Position numbers and translations under genes: made by a program
In this document: piece by piece, positions 43,106-52,058 of the stretch
Numbering within the stretch: the first letter of the stretch is position 1
Layout of the letters: every line of letters starts with the position of its first letter
The notes under the pieces: generated by a model
The model's database searches: none
What the model saw: only the letters and a program-made list of their open reading frames with translations
What the model was told of the DNA's origin: nothing
Assembly: GCA_903945495.1 (NCBI GenBank)
Contig: CAJAVU010000021.1
Coordinates: forward strand, 310,001 to 374,000
DNA: 64,000 bases
Source: an uncultured Flavobacteriales bacterium
GTDB lineage: Bacteria > Bacteroidota > Bacteroidia > Flavobacteriales_D > Crocinitomicaceae
Direction: 5' to 3'

Positions 43106-44110
43106 TTAGTACTCCAAAAGACTCAATGCTTTTTCAACCATTTGTTTTGAGCCAATGAACAATGGAACACGTTGGTGTAAACGTGTTGGTTTAATATCTA
43201 AAATACGTTCTTTACCTGTTGATGCCAATCCGCCAGCTTGTTCAGCGATAAAAGCCAATGGATTGCATTCATATAACAAACGCAATTTTCCTTCTGGAGA
43301 AGTTGTTGTATCTGGGTAAATGTAAATTCCACCTTTGATCATGTTGCGGTGAAAATCTGCCACCAACGAACCGATGTAACGACCTGAATAAGGTGCACCT
43401 TTATCGTTTTCGAAGCTTTGACAGTATTGTGTATATTTCTTAATTCCTGGGTTACAAATGTCGATGTTTCCTTCGTTCATCGCATACATTCTACCTGTTT
43501 CAGGCATTTTCATGTTTGGATGTGATAAACAAAATTCACCGATCGAAGGATCCAAGGTAAATCCGTTTACGCCTTTTCCGGTTGTATACACCAACATCGT
43601 TGATGAACCATACAACACGTAACCTGCTGCGATTTGGTCTGTTCCAACTTGTAACATGTCTTCCTCAGTTGCCAAAGTTCCTTGTGCACTTGTGCGTTTG
43701 TAAATCGAGAAAATCGTACCGATTGAAACATTCACATCGATGTTTGAAGAACCATCCAAAGGATCAAACAAAACAACATATTTTGCATTTTTCGCAGTTT
43801 CAGATTCGAAAGCAACGAAATCGTCATTTTCTTCAGATGCAATTCCACATACTTCACCACCATTGCGGAAAGCTTTGATAAATTGCTCATCAGCTACCAC
43901 GTCAAGTTTTTGTTGTTCTTCACCTTGCACATTTGTTGCTCCGTGCGCACCCAAAATGTGGTCTACCAATCCAGCTTTACGTACATCGCGGCTCACCATT
44001 TTCGATGCAACAGCAATATCGTTTAAGATGCGAGACAATTCACCAGTGGCATTTGTGAAATCCGCTTGGCGGTCCATGATGAATTCATTCAGTGTGATAA
44101 GATTTGACAT
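43106..44110 (-). CDS. fbp: Class I fructose-1,6-bisphosphatase
   Basis: From ATG 44110 ([18 protein letters not shown]) the protein has 334 residues, the family length. A TTG further upstream adds 26 residues unlike the family. Metal-site motif [17 protein letters not shown] (near residue 115), acidic [11 protein letters not shown], sugar-binding [18 protein letters not shown], and [10 protein letters not shown] near the end. It hydrolyses fructose 1,6-bisphosphate for gluconeogenesis. GATATTTG at 44127-44134 on its strand is one base from a -7 box. Confidence 0.96.
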   Translation of the reverse strand: MSNLITLNEFIMDRQADFTNATGELSRILNDIAVASKMVSRDVRKAGLVDHILGAHGATNVQGEEQQKLDVVADEQFIKAFRNGGEVCGIASEENDDFVAFESETAKNAKYVVLFDPLDGSSNIDVNVSIGTIFSIYKRTSAQGTLATEEDMLQVGTDQIAAGYVLYGSSTMLVYTTGKGVNGFTLDPSIGEFCLSHPNMKMPETGRMYAMNEGNIDICNPGIKKYTQYCQSFENDKGAPYSGRYIGSLVADFHRNMIKGGIYIYPDTTTSPEGKLRLLYECNPLAFIAEQAGGLASTGKERILDIKPTRLHQRVPLFIGSKQMVEKALSLLEY

Positions 44111-44189
44111 GACGCTAATTTTTTTGCAAATATCGTTATTTCTGCCGTATAACTTTTGATAATCCAGGATAAAAATCCCTAAGTCCAAT

Positions 44190-44285
44190 ATGTCTTCCAG
44201 TTCATTGTCTTTTGTCCTTCGTCTTTCCGTCCTAACATCTTAAAGTCCTAAAGTCTTAATATCCTAAAGTCCTAATATCCAAATC
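44190..44285. repeat. Low-complexity tandem repeat (CCTAAAGTC / TTAATATC units)
   Basis: Short imperfect units such as CCTAAAGTCTTAATATC and CCTAAAGTCCTAATATC follow a C/T-rich lead (CTTTTGTCCTTCGTCTTTCC). The repeat reaches into the 3' end of the YqaA-like gene and supplies its last codons and stop. Confidence 0.6.
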
Positions 44286-44692
44286 AAAACAGCATACCGC
44301 AACACTTTCCCCAACACCATCAAACCAAAGAAGCGCCAGAACGAAACCCTGAAATAGCCGAGTGCCACTGAAAGCGGATCACCAATAAACGGCACCCACG
44401 AGAAAAAGGCCAACCAATAACCATAAGTATGAATGCGATGTTCGAAAGAACGAATTTTCATGTGACTGATGCCGATGCGTTTGAGCCAATTGGGATTCCC
44501 GAGCAAACCGAGCGCATAATTCGTTAAACCACCGAGTGAATTTCCAATGCTCGCAACGAGTAAACAGAGCGTTGGGTCATATCCCTGCGTAAGCATTAAG
44601 AGTAGAATTCCTTCCGAACTCAATGGCAGAATCGTTGCCGAAAGAAAACTGGCAAAAAACAATCCTACATAACCCGCGGTGAAATACTCCAT
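44264..44692 (-). CDS. YqaA-type small membrane protein (SNARE-associated/DedA-related)
   Basis: The protein has 142 residues from ATG 44692 (MEYFTAGYVGLFFASFLSA). A preceding TTG is less likely. Four hydrophobic stretches with the YqaA pattern: FLSATILPLSSEGILLLMLT, LLVASIGNSLGGLTNYALGL, WLAFFSWVPFIGDPLSVALG and FRVSFWRFFGLMVLGKVLRY. The PFIGDP and GR-F motif area resembles DedA proteins, which handle membrane lipid flipping; activity here is inferred. Its C-terminal WILGL is encoded in the tandem repeat at 44190-44285. A 593-base gene-free region lies upstream. Confidence 0.85.
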   Translation of the reverse strand: MEYFTAGYVGLFFASFLSATILPLSSEGILLLMLTQGYDPTLCLLVASIGNSLGGLTNYALGLLGNPNWLKRIGISHMKIRSFEHRIHTYGYWLAFFSWVPFIGDPLSVALGYFRVSFWRFFGLMVLGKVLRYAVLIWILGL

Positions 44693-44715
44693 CAACCAAA
44701 GATAGGTTTAAATAA

Positions 44716-45221
44716 AGAAAGTGCCTTGTGTTTCCTAGTAATTCCCTTCCGCGAAACTCTGCGAAATCAGCGGGAGAATTAGGATATTGGTGTTTTGGTT
44801 TCCCACAGATTACGCAGAAAACCGCAGATTGGTATTTTTCAATATCCACTACGAACCTTTGCGCTCTTTGCCCCTCTCACTTCGTGGCTGCTCCGCGGTG
44901 CGTTAAAGAAAGTGTTCTACATCCGGAAAATTCGGACAAATGGAATCTAGAATCAACAAAGTTGATGAGCAACCCTTGTGTCTACATCCAGCACATCCAT
45001 TTGTGAACTCCGTGCCTTTGTGGTGAAATAAAAAAGTGCTTAGTGTTTCCAAGTTTTTTGCCTTTCAGCGAAACTCAGCGAAATCAGCGGGAGATTTAGT
45101 TATGGTTGTTTTAGTTTCCCAACATGAATGACAAGTCGCATTAAAATCAACTTGTTGATGCGCAACCATTGTGACAACATCCAGCACATCCTCTTTTGAA
45201 CTCCGTGCCTCTGTGGTGAAA
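44716..45221. repeat. Duplicated non-coding repeat unit in a 593-base gene-free region
   Basis: Unit 1 (44716-45028) and unit 2 (45031-45221) align at both ends. Shared blocks: AAGTGC(C/-)TTGTGTTTCC; GCGAAACTC.GCGAAATCAG with CGGGAGA; GTTTTGGTTTCCCA-like; a palindromic ATCAACAAAGTTGAT or ATCAACTTGTTGAT; AC.ACATCCAGCACATCC; and GAACTCCGTGCCT.TGTGGT. Unit 2 lacks about 120 bases of unit 1's middle (44808-44940), which contains CACAGATTACGCAGAAAACC and CTTTGCGCTCTTTGC. Open frames across it (up to 92 codons) show no protein-like character and are not annotated. Confidence 0.75.
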
Positions 45222-45233
45222 AAAAAATCTAAG

Positions 45234-45268
45234 ACACAAAAAAACCGTCCCTCTTGCGAAGAACGGTT
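45234..45268 (-). terminator. Terminator of the T9SS protein gene
   Basis: On the minus strand AAAACCGT pairs with ACGGTTTT around a 14-base loop, followed by a T-run (the A-run 45237-45244 on the plus strand). It lies about 20 bases after the stop at 45289. Confidence 0.8.
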
Positions 45269-45288
45269 TTCCAATCTATAATCAAAAA

Positions 45289-47292
45289 TTATTTTTTGAT
45301 GAATTTTTGTGTTGCAACTGAGTTATCAGTGTTAATGTTCACATAGTAAACACCACTTGACAAGTTAGAAGCATCAAAAGAAGTTTTTTGCGTTCCAGCT
45401 GTTAAGTTGTTTTCAGTTACAGTTGAAATTACTTTTCCTGTTACGTCAACAATTTGGATAGTTACTGTTGCATCATTTTTCAATGAGTAAACAACTGTTG
45501 TTTCACCTGATGTTGGATTTGGAGCAATAGTTCCTACTGTTACATCTGAAGATAATTCATTCACATTCAATGATTGGTTCAAGTTCAATTCAGTAACTAC
45601 TTGAGTTCCCATTGTAAACCAGTTGTTTCCTGGAGTTGAACCGAAATCACCAAATACGTGTGTTGAAGCGTCATCATCAAATGGGTTTTCTAAGTAACAG
45701 AAGTGATTAGCCTCACCACCATCGTGTTGAATCAATGCTAAGTAGTAGTTACCTGCTAACAAAGTTGGTATTGAAGATGGTCCAGATGCTGCTTGGTGGA
45801 AATTCAAAGTAACATCTTTAGAACTGTTGTTTGAAGAAGGATACATTGCAGAAGTGATAGGGAAATACCAGTCACCAGCTTCAACGATATGTGCATCAGC
45901 AAATGTTGTAGCATTCGTGAAGTCAACCAAATACAAAGCAACGTACAATTCACTTCCAACTGTTGTTGGGTAATTTGTTGAACGACCAACTTTCAAGTTG
46001 ATTCCGTGTAAGTCAGCATCTGTAGGGATGAAGAATACAGATCCTAAGCCCATAAATGCACTTGACGTTGCTGTAGCACCCAGGTCTTTACCGATACTTC
46101 CGAAGTACAATGGTTGTTGTAAGTCTGTTTGACCATAAACACCATCCGTAATTTTAAATGTACGTGTGAAATCATTATCAGCTGTATTTTCATCAACTTC
46201 TGTCATACCTATAGTATAAGCTACAGTGTATGTACCAGCAGCGAACGCAGACATGTCAATTGTTGTTGCGAATGTAATTGTATCCGCTTCTAAACTGAAG
46301 TCATTTGTTAAAACACCACCTGTTTCAGTAACGTTTACTCCTCCAGGACCTGTAACTGTAACAGTTAATGCAGTGTTTGTTGGAGTTAATTTACCTAAGT
46401 TTTTAACTTTTGCTTGAACAGTTAAGTTTCCTGCGAATACAGTTGGAATACTTGTGTATTCATAACCAGCAGCGATATCACCTAACCATGCATCAACTAA
46501 TTCTAAGTTGTAATTAGGTTTCTCATAGATTTGAATATCATCAATCAACCAGAAATAATGTGTATTAGCTTGACCATTTTGATCTGTATTAACACCATCC
46601 CAAATGAATTTCACTTTAGATGTTGCAGACAATGTCAATGCATAAGGAGTTAAATCAATTGATACATCCATTGGTTGTACAATGTCTTCAGTTGGTTGAT
46701 TTCTATCAACACCTAAATCAACTGGAATTGGAGCAGACCAAGTTGTTCCGTTATCTTCTGATACAGCAATAGCGAAAGGAATTTCTGTTGCATTACAACA
46801 GTACATTGCTTCCGTTTTGAACGTCATTACAATTCCGTTTGTACCAGTTGAAAAGTCAATTGTTGGAGAAACTACCTCTCCATCAACTGGTGTAGAAGCG
46901 AAGTCTACTTCAGTTGGGTAAAGTGGTCCAAATGAATTCCAAGTCAAGAAACGACCTGTTAAGTTATCAGTGTAACCATATGCACTCATCGGGTGAGTAG
47001 AACCTAATGTCCAGTAAACTCCTGGGTTACCAACTGCAGAATAAACTCCGTTTGGCGTTGTCATTGCTGTTGTTCCACTGAAATCTTCAGTCCATAATAC
47101 GTTTAATGCTTTTTCAGCTTCTTCTTTTTGTGCTGGAGTAGAAGGTTTTACAGCAACAACAGAAGGTTGAGTTTTCGGAGTTGTGATTTTACCATCAACA
47201 CCGAAATTGTACTCTTTTGTTAAGTTTTGCCCCAAAGCCGTTGCACAAAGTGCCAAGGAAGCAATCGAAAAGTATACTTTTTTCATAATCAT
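45289..47292 (-). CDS. Large secreted protein with T9SS type A sorting domain
   Basis: The protein has 667 residues. The start is ATG 47292 or ATG 47286 (MKKVYFSIASLALCATALGQ); both give a signal peptide. A jelly-roll/MAM-like region comes first (LWTEDFSGTTAMTTPNGVYS, DGEVVSPTIDFSTGTNG, YFWLIDDIQIYEKPN). A CARDB-like Ig region is in the middle (NLTVQAKVKNLGKLTPTNTA, DENTADNDFTRTFKITDGVY). The C-terminal type A sorting domain is GTIAPNPTSGETTVVYSL.. SSGVYYVNINTDNS. TATATTTG on its strand at 47309-47316 is a full -7 box. Surface or secreted; ligand unknown. Confidence 0.88.
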   Translation of the reverse strand: MIMKKVYFSIASLALCATALGQNLTKEYNFGVDGKITTPKTQPSVVAVKPSTPAQKEEAEKALNVLWTEDFSGTTAMTTPNGVYSAVGNPGVYWTLGSTHPMSAYGYTDNLTGRFLTWNSFGPLYPTEVDFASTPVDGEVVSPTIDFSTGTNGIVMTFKTEAMYCCNATEIPFAIAVSEDNGTTWSAPIPVDLGVDRNQPTEDIVQPMDVSIDLTPYALTLSATSKVKFIWDGVNTDQNGQANTHYFWLIDDIQIYEKPNYNLELVDAWLGDIAAGYEYTSIPTVFAGNLTVQAKVKNLGKLTPTNTALTVTVTGPGGVNVTETGGVLTNDFSLEADTITFATTIDMSAFAAGTYTVAYTIGMTEVDENTADNDFTRTFKITDGVYGQTDLQQPLYFGSIGKDLGATATSSAFMGLGSVFFIPTDADLHGINLKVGRSTNYPTTVGSELYVALYLVDFTNATTFADAHIVEAGDWYFPITSAMYPSSNNSSKDVTLNFHQAASGPSSIPTLLAGNYYLALIQHDGGEANHFCYLENPFDDDASTHVFGDFGSTPGNNWFTMGTQVVTELNLNQSLNVNELSSDVTVGTIAPNPTSGETTVVYSLKNDATVTIQIVDVTGKVISTVTENNLTAGTQKTSFDASNLSSGVYYVNINTDNSVATQKFIKK

Positions 47293-47360
47293 GATTATTT
47301 TAGATTAACAAATATAAACCATTTATAGTAATATTGATTCACCACTTAACTATTTAACTA

Positions 47361-48134
47361 CTACCGATCCTTCAAAAAAGGCAACAGTTCACGCGTTGAG
47401 CTTAAGTTTTCGTTCAGTAATGTCACAATTTTAACTTCTTCATTTCCAGGTTCGCAAAAATTAACAGCTCCCAAGGCGTCCACAACAACAGAGTCTCCTG
47501 AATAACTTAATCCATTTGCGTCTTCACCTACTCGGTTCACCCCGACAACATAACTTTGGTTTTCGATTGCACGTGCTTTCAAAAGTGCTTTCCAATGTTC
47601 GTTTCTTCGAGCGGGCCAATTGGCGATATACAGAATAACGTCGTAAACTGGCGATTGGTTGGAAGCAATGCGATTTCTCACAATTTCAGGAAAACGCAAG
47701 TCGTAGCAAATTTGCAGTTGTAGGTTCCAACCTTTAAAACAAACGATTCTTTCTTCCGTCCCTGCGCTGTATGTTAAATCTTCACCAGCCAAGCCAAAGG
47801 TCTTCCTTTTATCGTAAACAGTGATGGTTCCATTCGGCTCAACAAAAAGTCCACGGTTGAAAAACTTACCATGTTCACGTACAATCATCGACGTATAAAT
47901 AGCCGCATTTTTTTTCGATGCCAAATCCTTTAACCACTTGATAGAAACAGAATCGCTCATTTCTTCGGCCAATTGCTCGGCATTCATGGAAAATCCTGTT
48001 TGAAACATTTCAGGAAGGAGAATAAGATCAACTTGTTCCGTCTCGGACAATAAAGCTGAAAAATGAGCCAAGTTGGCGTTTTTATCTTCCCAAACTTGGT
48101 GGGCTTGTAGGAGGGCAATTCTTAAATCTTGCAT
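47361..48134 (-). CDS. Nitrilase-superfamily omega-amidase (YafV/Nit2-like)
   Basis: The protein has 257 residues. The Glu-Lys-Cys triad is visible: Glu in LILLPEMFQTGFS (near 42), Lys in YDKRKTFGLAGED (near 110), Cys in LQICYDLRFPEIVRN (near 144); then ANWPARRNEHWKALLKARAI. Family knowledge: omega-amidases hydrolyse alpha-ketoglutaramate or succinamate. The gene overlaps the upstream aminotransferase gene by 13 bases. The pair fits glutamine-driven transamination of a keto acid followed by removal of the ketoglutaramate product. Confidence 0.9.
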   Translation of the reverse strand: MQDLRIALLQAHQVWEDKNANLAHFSALLSETEQVDLILLPEMFQTGFSMNAEQLAEEMSDSVSIKWLKDLASKKNAAIYTSMIVREHGKFFNRGLFVEPNGTITVYDKRKTFGLAGEDLTYSAGTEERIVCFKGWNLQLQICYDLRFPEIVRNRIASNQSPVYDVILYIANWPARRNEHWKALLKARAIENQSYVVGVNRVGEDANGLSYSGDSVVVDALGAVNFCEPGNEEVKIVTLLNENLSSTRELLPFLKDR

Positions 48135-49249
48135 AAACGTTCAGCGGCTTGTGTGAGTGTATCTGTGTCTTTTGCAAAACAAAAACGAATCAATTTTAGA
48201 TCTTTTCCATCGGCATTGAAAACGGATAAAGGAATCGTTGCAACACCGTGTTCCAACACTAGTCGCTTACAAAATTCGGTATCTGCTTCTTGACTAATGT
48301 TTGCATAAGAAGCCACTTGAAAATAGGATCCTTCGGAAGGCAATAGTTCAAAGCGACTTTCGGTGATGAGGTTACGGAACAAATCGCGTTTATCCTGATA
48401 AAACGATCCTAGTTGCAATACGTCCACTTTATCCAAGTATTCGCTCAAGGCAACTTGCGCTACACTGTTTACGCTAAAGACTAAAAACTGATGTACTTTT
48501 TTGATTTCTATCATCAAATGTTCAGGTGCAACTAAGTAACCAACTTTCCATCCAGTGATGTGAAATGTTTTTCCAAACGAGGAAACAACAATTGTGCGAT
48601 CGATCAATGCTGGTCGAGTATTCGCAGAAATATGGCGTTCTTCAAAGGTGATGAATTCATACACTTCGTCGGAAAGCAACAACAAATTCGGATGTTTCGC
48701 TAGTACGTTTTCCAATTGCTCAATGTCTTCAAGCGAGAAAATGCGTCCAGAAGGATTGTGCGGATTGTTGACAATTAATAAACGCGTTTTTGGCGTAATT
48801 GCTTGTTCGATGCGTTCCCAATTGGGTGTAAAATCATCATTCAAGGAAATACGAACAGGTTTTGCGCCAGTCAAAATCACAGGAGGCTCGTAGCAATCAT
48901 AACTTGGATCTAAAATAAGTACTTCTTCACCTGCTTGAACCAAAGCTTGGATAGTTGCGTAGATTGCTTGCGTTGCTCCAGCGGTCATCAAGACTTCTGT
49001 TTCGGGAACAACATTTCGTCCATAACAACGCTGAATCATTCCACAGATTTTTGCCAACAAGGGCGGATAACCAGCCATTGGAGCATATTGATGAATGGAA
49101 TCTTTGGCAATGCGCTGCAGAATATCAGTCAATTGTTCATCGACAGGAAAATTTGGAAATCCTTGTGAAAGATTGATAGCATTGTGCTCCACCGCCAATT
49201 TTGACATAACAGTGAAGATGGTCGTTCCAACATGAGGTAATTTAGACAT
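48122..49249 (-). CDS. PLP-dependent methionine/glutamine-type aminotransferase (class I/II)
   Basis: From ATG 49249 (MSKLPHVGTTIFTVMSKLAV) the protein has 375 residues. An in-frame start 21 bases upstream lies near the promoter's transcription start and is not favoured. Motifs: NAINLSQGFPNFP, YAPMAGYPPL, TAGATQAIYATIQ, NNPHNPSGRIFS, SDEVYEFITFE and PLP Lys in SSFGKTFHITGWKVGYL. It resembles YbdL/kynurenine aminotransferase III enzymes, which transaminate methionine, glutamine or kynurenine. The link to the omega-amidase favours a glutamine-using role. A kynurenine operon lies 3 kb away, but a role for this enzyme in it is speculation. Confidence 0.92.
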   Translation of the reverse strand: MSKLPHVGTTIFTVMSKLAVEHNAINLSQGFPNFPVDEQLTDILQRIAKDSIHQYAPMAGYPPLLAKICGMIQRCYGRNVVPETEVLMTAGATQAIYATIQALVQAGEEVLILDPSYDCYEPPVILTGAKPVRISLNDDFTPNWERIEQAITPKTRLLIVNNPHNPSGRIFSLEDIEQLENVLAKHPNLLLLSDEVYEFITFEERHISANTRPALIDRTIVVSSFGKTFHITGWKVGYLVAPEHLMIEIKKVHQFLVFSVNSVAQVALSEYLDKVDVLQLGSFYQDKRDLFRNLITESRFELLPSEGSYFQVASYANISQEADTEFCKRLVLEHGVATIPLSVFNADGKDLKLIRFCFAKDTDTLTQAAERLCKI

Positions 49250-49267
49250 GTGCGAATTTTTGTAACG

Positions 49268-49295
49268 CAAATATAGAGAATCAGATGAATCTCAA
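49268..49295 (-). promoter_or_regulatory. Promoter of the aminotransferase/amidase operon
   Basis: On the minus strand TTG (49293-49295), 17 bases, TATATTTG (49268-49275). The predicted start near 49261 lies 12 bases before the ATG at 49249 and supports that start. Confidence 0.6.
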
Positions 49296-49389
49296 TAGAC
49301 CGTTCAACAAGCCATTAGTCAAATTTAACAGTTGTGTTTTTGAATCGATTCCTTTTTTAACTATTATTGTTTCACAAATTTATATACAA

Positions 49390-49854
49390 ATGAAACAGAC
49401 ATATATAGTTATTGCCACTGCACTTTTAAGTTTAATTGCATTCGGATCTCAAGCGCAAGAAGTGAAAGAACTTAAAAAAGAAGTGCGTAAAGAGGTGAAT
49501 TTACAAGAAGAAAATGGTGTAAAAACCTTAACCATTACGACAACTGAAAATGGTGTAATAACTGAAGAAGTTTACAAAGGTGAAGCAGCTGAAGCGAAAA
49601 TGGCGGAGTTTGAAACCAAAGAAGGTGAAGTACGCGAAGAGGTGAATGTAATTGAAAACAACGGCGAAAAAACTGTAACAGTTACAAAAACAGTCAATGG
49701 TGAAACGACAGTTGAAGTATTTACTGGAGCCGAGGCGGATGCTAAGTTAAAAGAAATGGAGCTTGGATCATCGAAAGAAACGAGTCCAAAAAAATTAGAT
49801 GTGAAATTGGAGAAACGTGAATTTCCAAAAACTGAACCAGTTAAGAAAAATTAA
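49390..49854 (+). CDS. Small exported protein with two internal repeats
   Basis: From ATG 49390 (MKQTYIVIATALLSLIAFGS) the protein has 154 residues with a clean signal peptide ending QAQ. An upstream ATG at 49285 would place 35 unrelated residues before it. Two repeats of about 47 residues follow: EVRKEVNLQEENGVKTLTIT through YKGEAAEAKMAEFE, and EVREEVNVIENNGEKTVTVT through FTGAEADAKLKEME. A Lys-rich tail ends the protein. It is highly charged and beta/alpha in look; no family is recognised. Confidence 0.75.
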   Translation: MKQTYIVIATALLSLIAFGSQAQEVKELKKEVRKEVNLQEENGVKTLTITTTENGVITEEVYKGEAAEAKMAEFETKEGEVREEVNVIENNGEKTVTVTKTVNGETTVEVFTGAEADAKLKEMELGSSKETSPKKLDVKLEKREFPKTEPVKKN

Positions 49855-49875
49855 ATTGTTGGTTTAAAATAACCT

Positions 49876-49904
49876 AAGCTGTCTTGTAAAAGGCAGCTTT
49901 TTTT
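49876..49904 (+). terminator. Terminator after the repeat-containing exported protein
   Basis: AAGCTGTC / GGCAGCTT (one G-T pair) with an 8-base loop, then seven T. Confidence 0.8.
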
Positions 49905-49912
49905 ATATTCGT
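49884..49912 (+). promoter_or_regulatory. Candidate promoter of the small lipoprotein gene
   Basis: TTG (49884-49886), 18 bases, TATATTCG (49905-49912, 7 of 8). It overlaps the preceding terminator hairpin and ends 3 bases before the ATG at 49916. Confidence 0.4.
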
Positions 49913-49915
49913 AAA

Positions 49916-50170
49916 ATGAAAAAGATACTTTTAGTAGCATTGCCATTGTTGGTTTTTTCCTGTTCATCAAAGGATGAGCAATTTTGTAAGTGTTTGCAAG
50001 CAGGTGAAGAATTGAATGATTTTTCTGCAAAAATGATGACGGAAGAAGTCACTCAAGAGAAAGCAAACAAAATGCAGCAATTAAAAGATGTAAAGAAAAA
50101 AGAATGCGTCGACTATCAAACTATGATGGGCGATGAAATGTTGAAGCGTAAAGCAGAATGTAACAACTAA
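49916..50170 (+). CDS. Small lipoprotein
   Basis: The protein has 84 residues. Lipobox LPLLVFSC gives a lipidated Cys at residue 16. The mature part has four more Cys (FCKCLQAGEELND, KKKECVDYQTMMGDEM, KAECNN) and is helical and charged. The CKCL..C..C spacing suggests disulfides in the periplasm. No family is recognised, though similar short Cys-rich lipoproteins are frequent in Flavobacteriales. The next gene starts 10 bases later. Confidence 0.72.
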   Translation: MKKILLVALPLLVFSCSSKDEQFCKCLQAGEELNDFSAKMMTEEVTQEKANKMQQLKDVKKKECVDYQTMMGDEMLKRKAECNN

Positions 50171-50180
50171 AACGAAACAC

Positions 50181-50501
50181 ATGTTAGGCCTACTACTCAT
50201 TTACTTTATCGGAAAATACTTCTATCAATTGGCAGAAGACAACAACCGCAACAAATGGCTTTACGCTATTTTGGGAGTTGTTGTGTATTATATCGGAATG
50301 ATTGTATTAACAGTCGTTTTTGGTGTGATCATGTCATTTACAATCTATCCTTATTTCTTTGACATGAACGATGTATTACTTACCCTCATTGCAATTCCTT
50401 TTGGATTGTTGAGTGTATGGATCTTTTATTCAATTCTAAGAAAGGCGTGGAAAAACAAACCTGTCATAAAAGAGAATGATAATTTGATTGATGATTTTTG
50501 A
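50181..50501 (+). CDS. Small membrane protein
   Basis: The protein has 106 residues with three hydrophobic segments: LGLLLIYFIGKYFYQLA (2-18), WLYAILGVVVYYIGMIVLTVVFGVIMSF (27-54) and VLLTLIAIPFGLLSVWIFY (66-84). A short cytoplasmic charged tail follows. No family is recognised. Probably co-transcribed with the lipoprotein 10 bases upstream; a bidirectional terminator follows. Confidence 0.65.
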   Translation: MLGLLLIYFIGKYFYQLAEDNNRNKWLYAILGVVVYYIGMIVLTVVFGVIMSFTIYPYFFDMNDVLLTLIAIPFGLLSVWIFYSILRKAWKNKPVIKENDNLIDDF

Positions 50502-50512
50502 TTGAAAATAGA

Positions 50513-50543
50513 AAAAGGCTGCTAAATAAGTAGCAGCCTTTTG
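50513..50543. terminator. Bidirectional terminator
   Basis: AAAAGGCTGCTA / TAGCAGCCTTTT is a perfect 12-base stem with a 6-base loop. It lies between the membrane-protein gene and convergent hemL. Confidence 0.8.
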
Positions 50544-50596
50544 CCTATCAAATTATTCTCAATGAACTTCTAAATATTTAAATTTATTGAAGTTAC

Positions 50597-51904
50597 TTAA
50601 TTGAAGATCACATCTAACGCCTCACAGAATTTACTAGCTGTATGCGCTAAAATTTCTTTCGTATGTGCAGCTGAAACAAAACCAACTTCGTATCCACTCG
50701 GTCCTAAATAAACACCACGATTCAATAATTCACGGTGAATGTTTTTGAATCCTGTCATGTCTGGGTTGATTTCATCCGCTTTGTGAATGCTTTTCTTTCC
50801 ATCAAAAGACAACCAGAAAATAGATCCAATGGTTACCAGTTCAAAGTTGTATGCATTTGCTTTTGCATGTGTGTTGATGATGTCAACAAAATAGCGTGTG
50901 CGTTCTGCTTGCTCTTCGTAAAATCCTGATTTCGCGCATTCTGTTAATTGCGCAATTCCAGCGGCCATTGCTACTGGATTCCCAGATAAGGTTCCAGCTT
51001 GATAAACAGGTCCATCAGGTGAAATTTGTGCCATGATTTGTGCTTTAGCACCGTATGCCCCAACTGGTAAGCCACCACCTATAATTTTTCCATAAGTAAC
51101 GATATCTGGTGCAATTCCATACAATTCAGCAGCACCTGAAAAAGCAACTCTGAATCCTGAAATTACCTCATCAAAGAACAATAAAATGCCTTCTTCAGTA
51201 CAAATTTCTCTCAAGGCTAACAAGAATGTTTTTTCTTGCAATAACAAACCATTGTTCGCTGGAATTGGTTCGATAATCGCACAAGCAATTTGATCTTTAT
51301 ATTCTGCTACACATTGTTTTAATGCGTCTAAATCGTTCAAAGGTAAAACCAACGTATCTACTGCAACATTCACAGGAACACCAGCGCTGGATGTTTCCCC
51401 AAACGTTACCAATCCACTTCCGGCTTTCACCAATAAGGCATCCGAATGTCCATGATAACAACCTTCAAACTTGATAATTTTTGTTTTACCAGTATACCCG
51501 CGTGCTAAACGTAAAGCAGACATCACCGCTTCCGTTCCTGAACTAGTAAAACGGATTTTATCAATAAATGGATTGCGACTCAAAATCAAATCCGCCAATT
51601 CATTTTCTAAACGGGTAGGCGCTCCGAAGCTCGCACCGTTTTGCAATGCTCCAACAATTTTTTCATAAACAGCTGGATGATTGTGACCTAAAATAAGTGG
51701 TCCCCAACTACAACAATAATCGATAAACTGATTGTCGTCTTCATCCCAAATGTAACAACCGTCACCTTTCTTAATAAAAAGAGGTGAACCTTCAACCGAT
51801 TTAAACGCACGAACAGGAGAATTTACACCACCTGGAAAATACGTTTTTGCTGTTTCAAATAGCGCTTCAGAAGTTGAGCGTTTTATCGTGTGTTGCGTTG
51901 ACAT
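50597..51904 (-). CDS. hemL: Glutamate-1-semialdehyde 2,1-aminomutase
   Basis: From ATG 51904 (MSTQHTIKRSTSEALFETAK) the protein has 435 residues, normal for the family. A start 78 bases upstream would extend past the promoter. Motifs: PGGVNSPVRAF, WGPLILGHNHP, TSSGTEAVMSALRLARG, YHGHSDALLVKAGSG, FDEVISGFRVAFSGAAELYG and PLP Lys in VTYGKIIGGGLPVGAYG. It makes 5-aminolevulinate for haem by the C5 pathway. Confidence 0.96.
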   Translation of the reverse strand: MSTQHTIKRSTSEALFETAKTYFPGGVNSPVRAFKSVEGSPLFIKKGDGCYIWDEDDNQFIDYCCSWGPLILGHNHPAVYEKIVGALQNGASFGAPTRLENELADLILSRNPFIDKIRFTSSGTEAVMSALRLARGYTGKTKIIKFEGCYHGHSDALLVKAGSGLVTFGETSSAGVPVNVAVDTLVLPLNDLDALKQCVAEYKDQIACAIIEPIPANNGLLLQEKTFLLALREICTEEGILLFFDEVISGFRVAFSGAAELYGIAPDIVTYGKIIGGGLPVGAYGAKAQIMAQISPDGPVYQAGTLSGNPVAMAAGIAQLTECAKSGFYEEQAERTRYFVDIINTHAKANAYNFELVTIGSIFWLSFDGKKSIHKADEINPDMTGFKNIHRELLNRGVYLGPSGYEVGFVSAAHTKEILAHTASKFCEALDVIFN

Positions 51905-51922
51905 GCTTATCTGTTTTGAGTG

Positions 51923-51951
51923 CAAAATTAGTACATAAATACCGATTTCAA
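51923..51951 (-). promoter_or_regulatory. hemL promoter
   Basis: On the minus strand TTG (51949-51951), 18 bases, TAATTTTG (51923-51930): complete match. The predicted start is about 12 bases before the ATG at 51904. Confidence 0.65.
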
Positions 51952-52058
51952 CAGAAAAATAAAGTGTCTTTCTGTTAATCATTAAACAACTAAAAGGAAT
52001 ATTTAGCTCACTTATTAAGAATAATTAACAAAAATTTGGATTATTGTTGTTGATTTCA

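Noticed and set aside
44577..45274. Open frames of 69-92 codons across the gene-free region (44577-44849, 44728-45006, 45065-45274)
   Set aside because: They run through duplicated repeat DNA, lack protein-like composition and have no promoter. One is a shadow of the YqaA-like gene.
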